From: Cladosporium sp. IMV 00045
Lineage: Eukaryota; Ascomycota; Dothideomycetes; Cladosporiales; Cladosporiaceae
Direction of reading: 5' to 3'
Assembly (NCBI GenBank): GCA_001931905.2
Contig: MSJI02000065.1
Span: 1-18,946, forward strand
DNA length: 18,946 bases
Shown: positions 18,761 through 18,946 of the stretch, in pieces
Layout: each line of letters begins with the position of its first letter
Position numbering within the stretch: the stretch's first letter is position 1
The notes under the pieces: generated by a model
Seen by the model: only the letters and a program-made list of their open reading frames with translations
What the model was told of the DNA's origin: nothing
Databases searched by the model: none
Made by a program: the position numbers and the translations under genes

Positions 18761-18946
18761 TCAATAGGGATCTCATCAATATGAAACCACAGAATAAGCA
18801 TAACATGAATAAAACAGGTGAATAAATTGCAGAATGCTACAACGTGACGATAGATAAAACAGCAAAGAAAAGAGCCCAAAACGCAAGAAGAACCAAGACA
18901 GTCGACAATGTAATCCCCCTTCCACTTTCCTTCCCTCCCCTGCCAA
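18761..18946. other. Right-edge sequence after the array
   Basis: AT-rich sequence to about 18900 followed by a C/T-rich end (CCCCCTTCCACTTTCCTTCC), which looks like the start of another fungal promoter or the end of a minus-strand leader. No gene can be called before the window ends. Confidence 0.35.

Noticed and set aside
18493..18879. 128-codon minus-strand ORF across the tandem array
   Set aside because: The 88-bp period shifts frame at each unit, so the peptide has no repeat structure of its own; the array behaves as non-coding.

Overview
The window reads as nuclear DNA of a filamentous ascomycete fungus. Seven protein genes are visible, most split by short GT-AG introns of about 48-90 nt with T/C-rich or CTRAC-like branch regions. 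Promoters are pyrimidine-rich, and the families present (Sip5, berberine-bridge-like oxidases, fungal rhodopsin-domain 7TM proteins, NACHT STAND NTPases, F-box proteins) are typical of Pezizomycotina. The style of the F-box and 7TM genes suggests Dothideomycetes, but that is inference only. I saw no bacterial operons, CRISPR, rRNA or tRNA.

Layout, left to right. (1) 3-2531 (+): a Sip5-type zinc-finger protein, 5' end outside the window. (2) 3252-4605 (+): a FAD-dependent monooxygenase behind a promoter with TATA, CCAAT and CGG/CCG elements. (3) 6684-4815 (-): a secreted berberine-bridge-enzyme-like flavin oxidase, convergent with gene 2 and carrying an apparent 1-nt frameshift. (4) 8201-9748 (+): a seven-exon 7TM rhodopsin-domain protein; a short ORF of possible transcription-factor origin lies just before it. 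(5) 10118-13510 (+): an intronless 1130-residue NACHT/STAND NTPase (NLR-like) without recognisable C-terminal repeats. (6) 14301-16196 (+): an MFS transporter with the antiporter motif and a histidine-rich C-terminal tail. (7) 17102-17782 (+): a small F-box protein preceded by a canonical intron in its 5' leader. (8) about 17840-18760: a non-coding tandem array with an exact 88-bp period.

The two flavoenzymes, the 7TM protein and the MFS transporter could be read as a small accessory metabolic set. There is no backbone synthase (PKS, NRPS, terpene cyclase) in view and no shared promoter motif was demonstrated, so I do not call a biosynthetic cluster. Sip5 and the F-box protein look like housekeeping genes; the NLR-like gene is the type of locus that varies between strains.

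The least explained signal is the 88-bp array at the right end. Its units diverge by substitution but keep exact length, and some show paired changes in a short hairpin. All gene models were built by hand from splice signals, reading frame and family resemblance; no searches were run.
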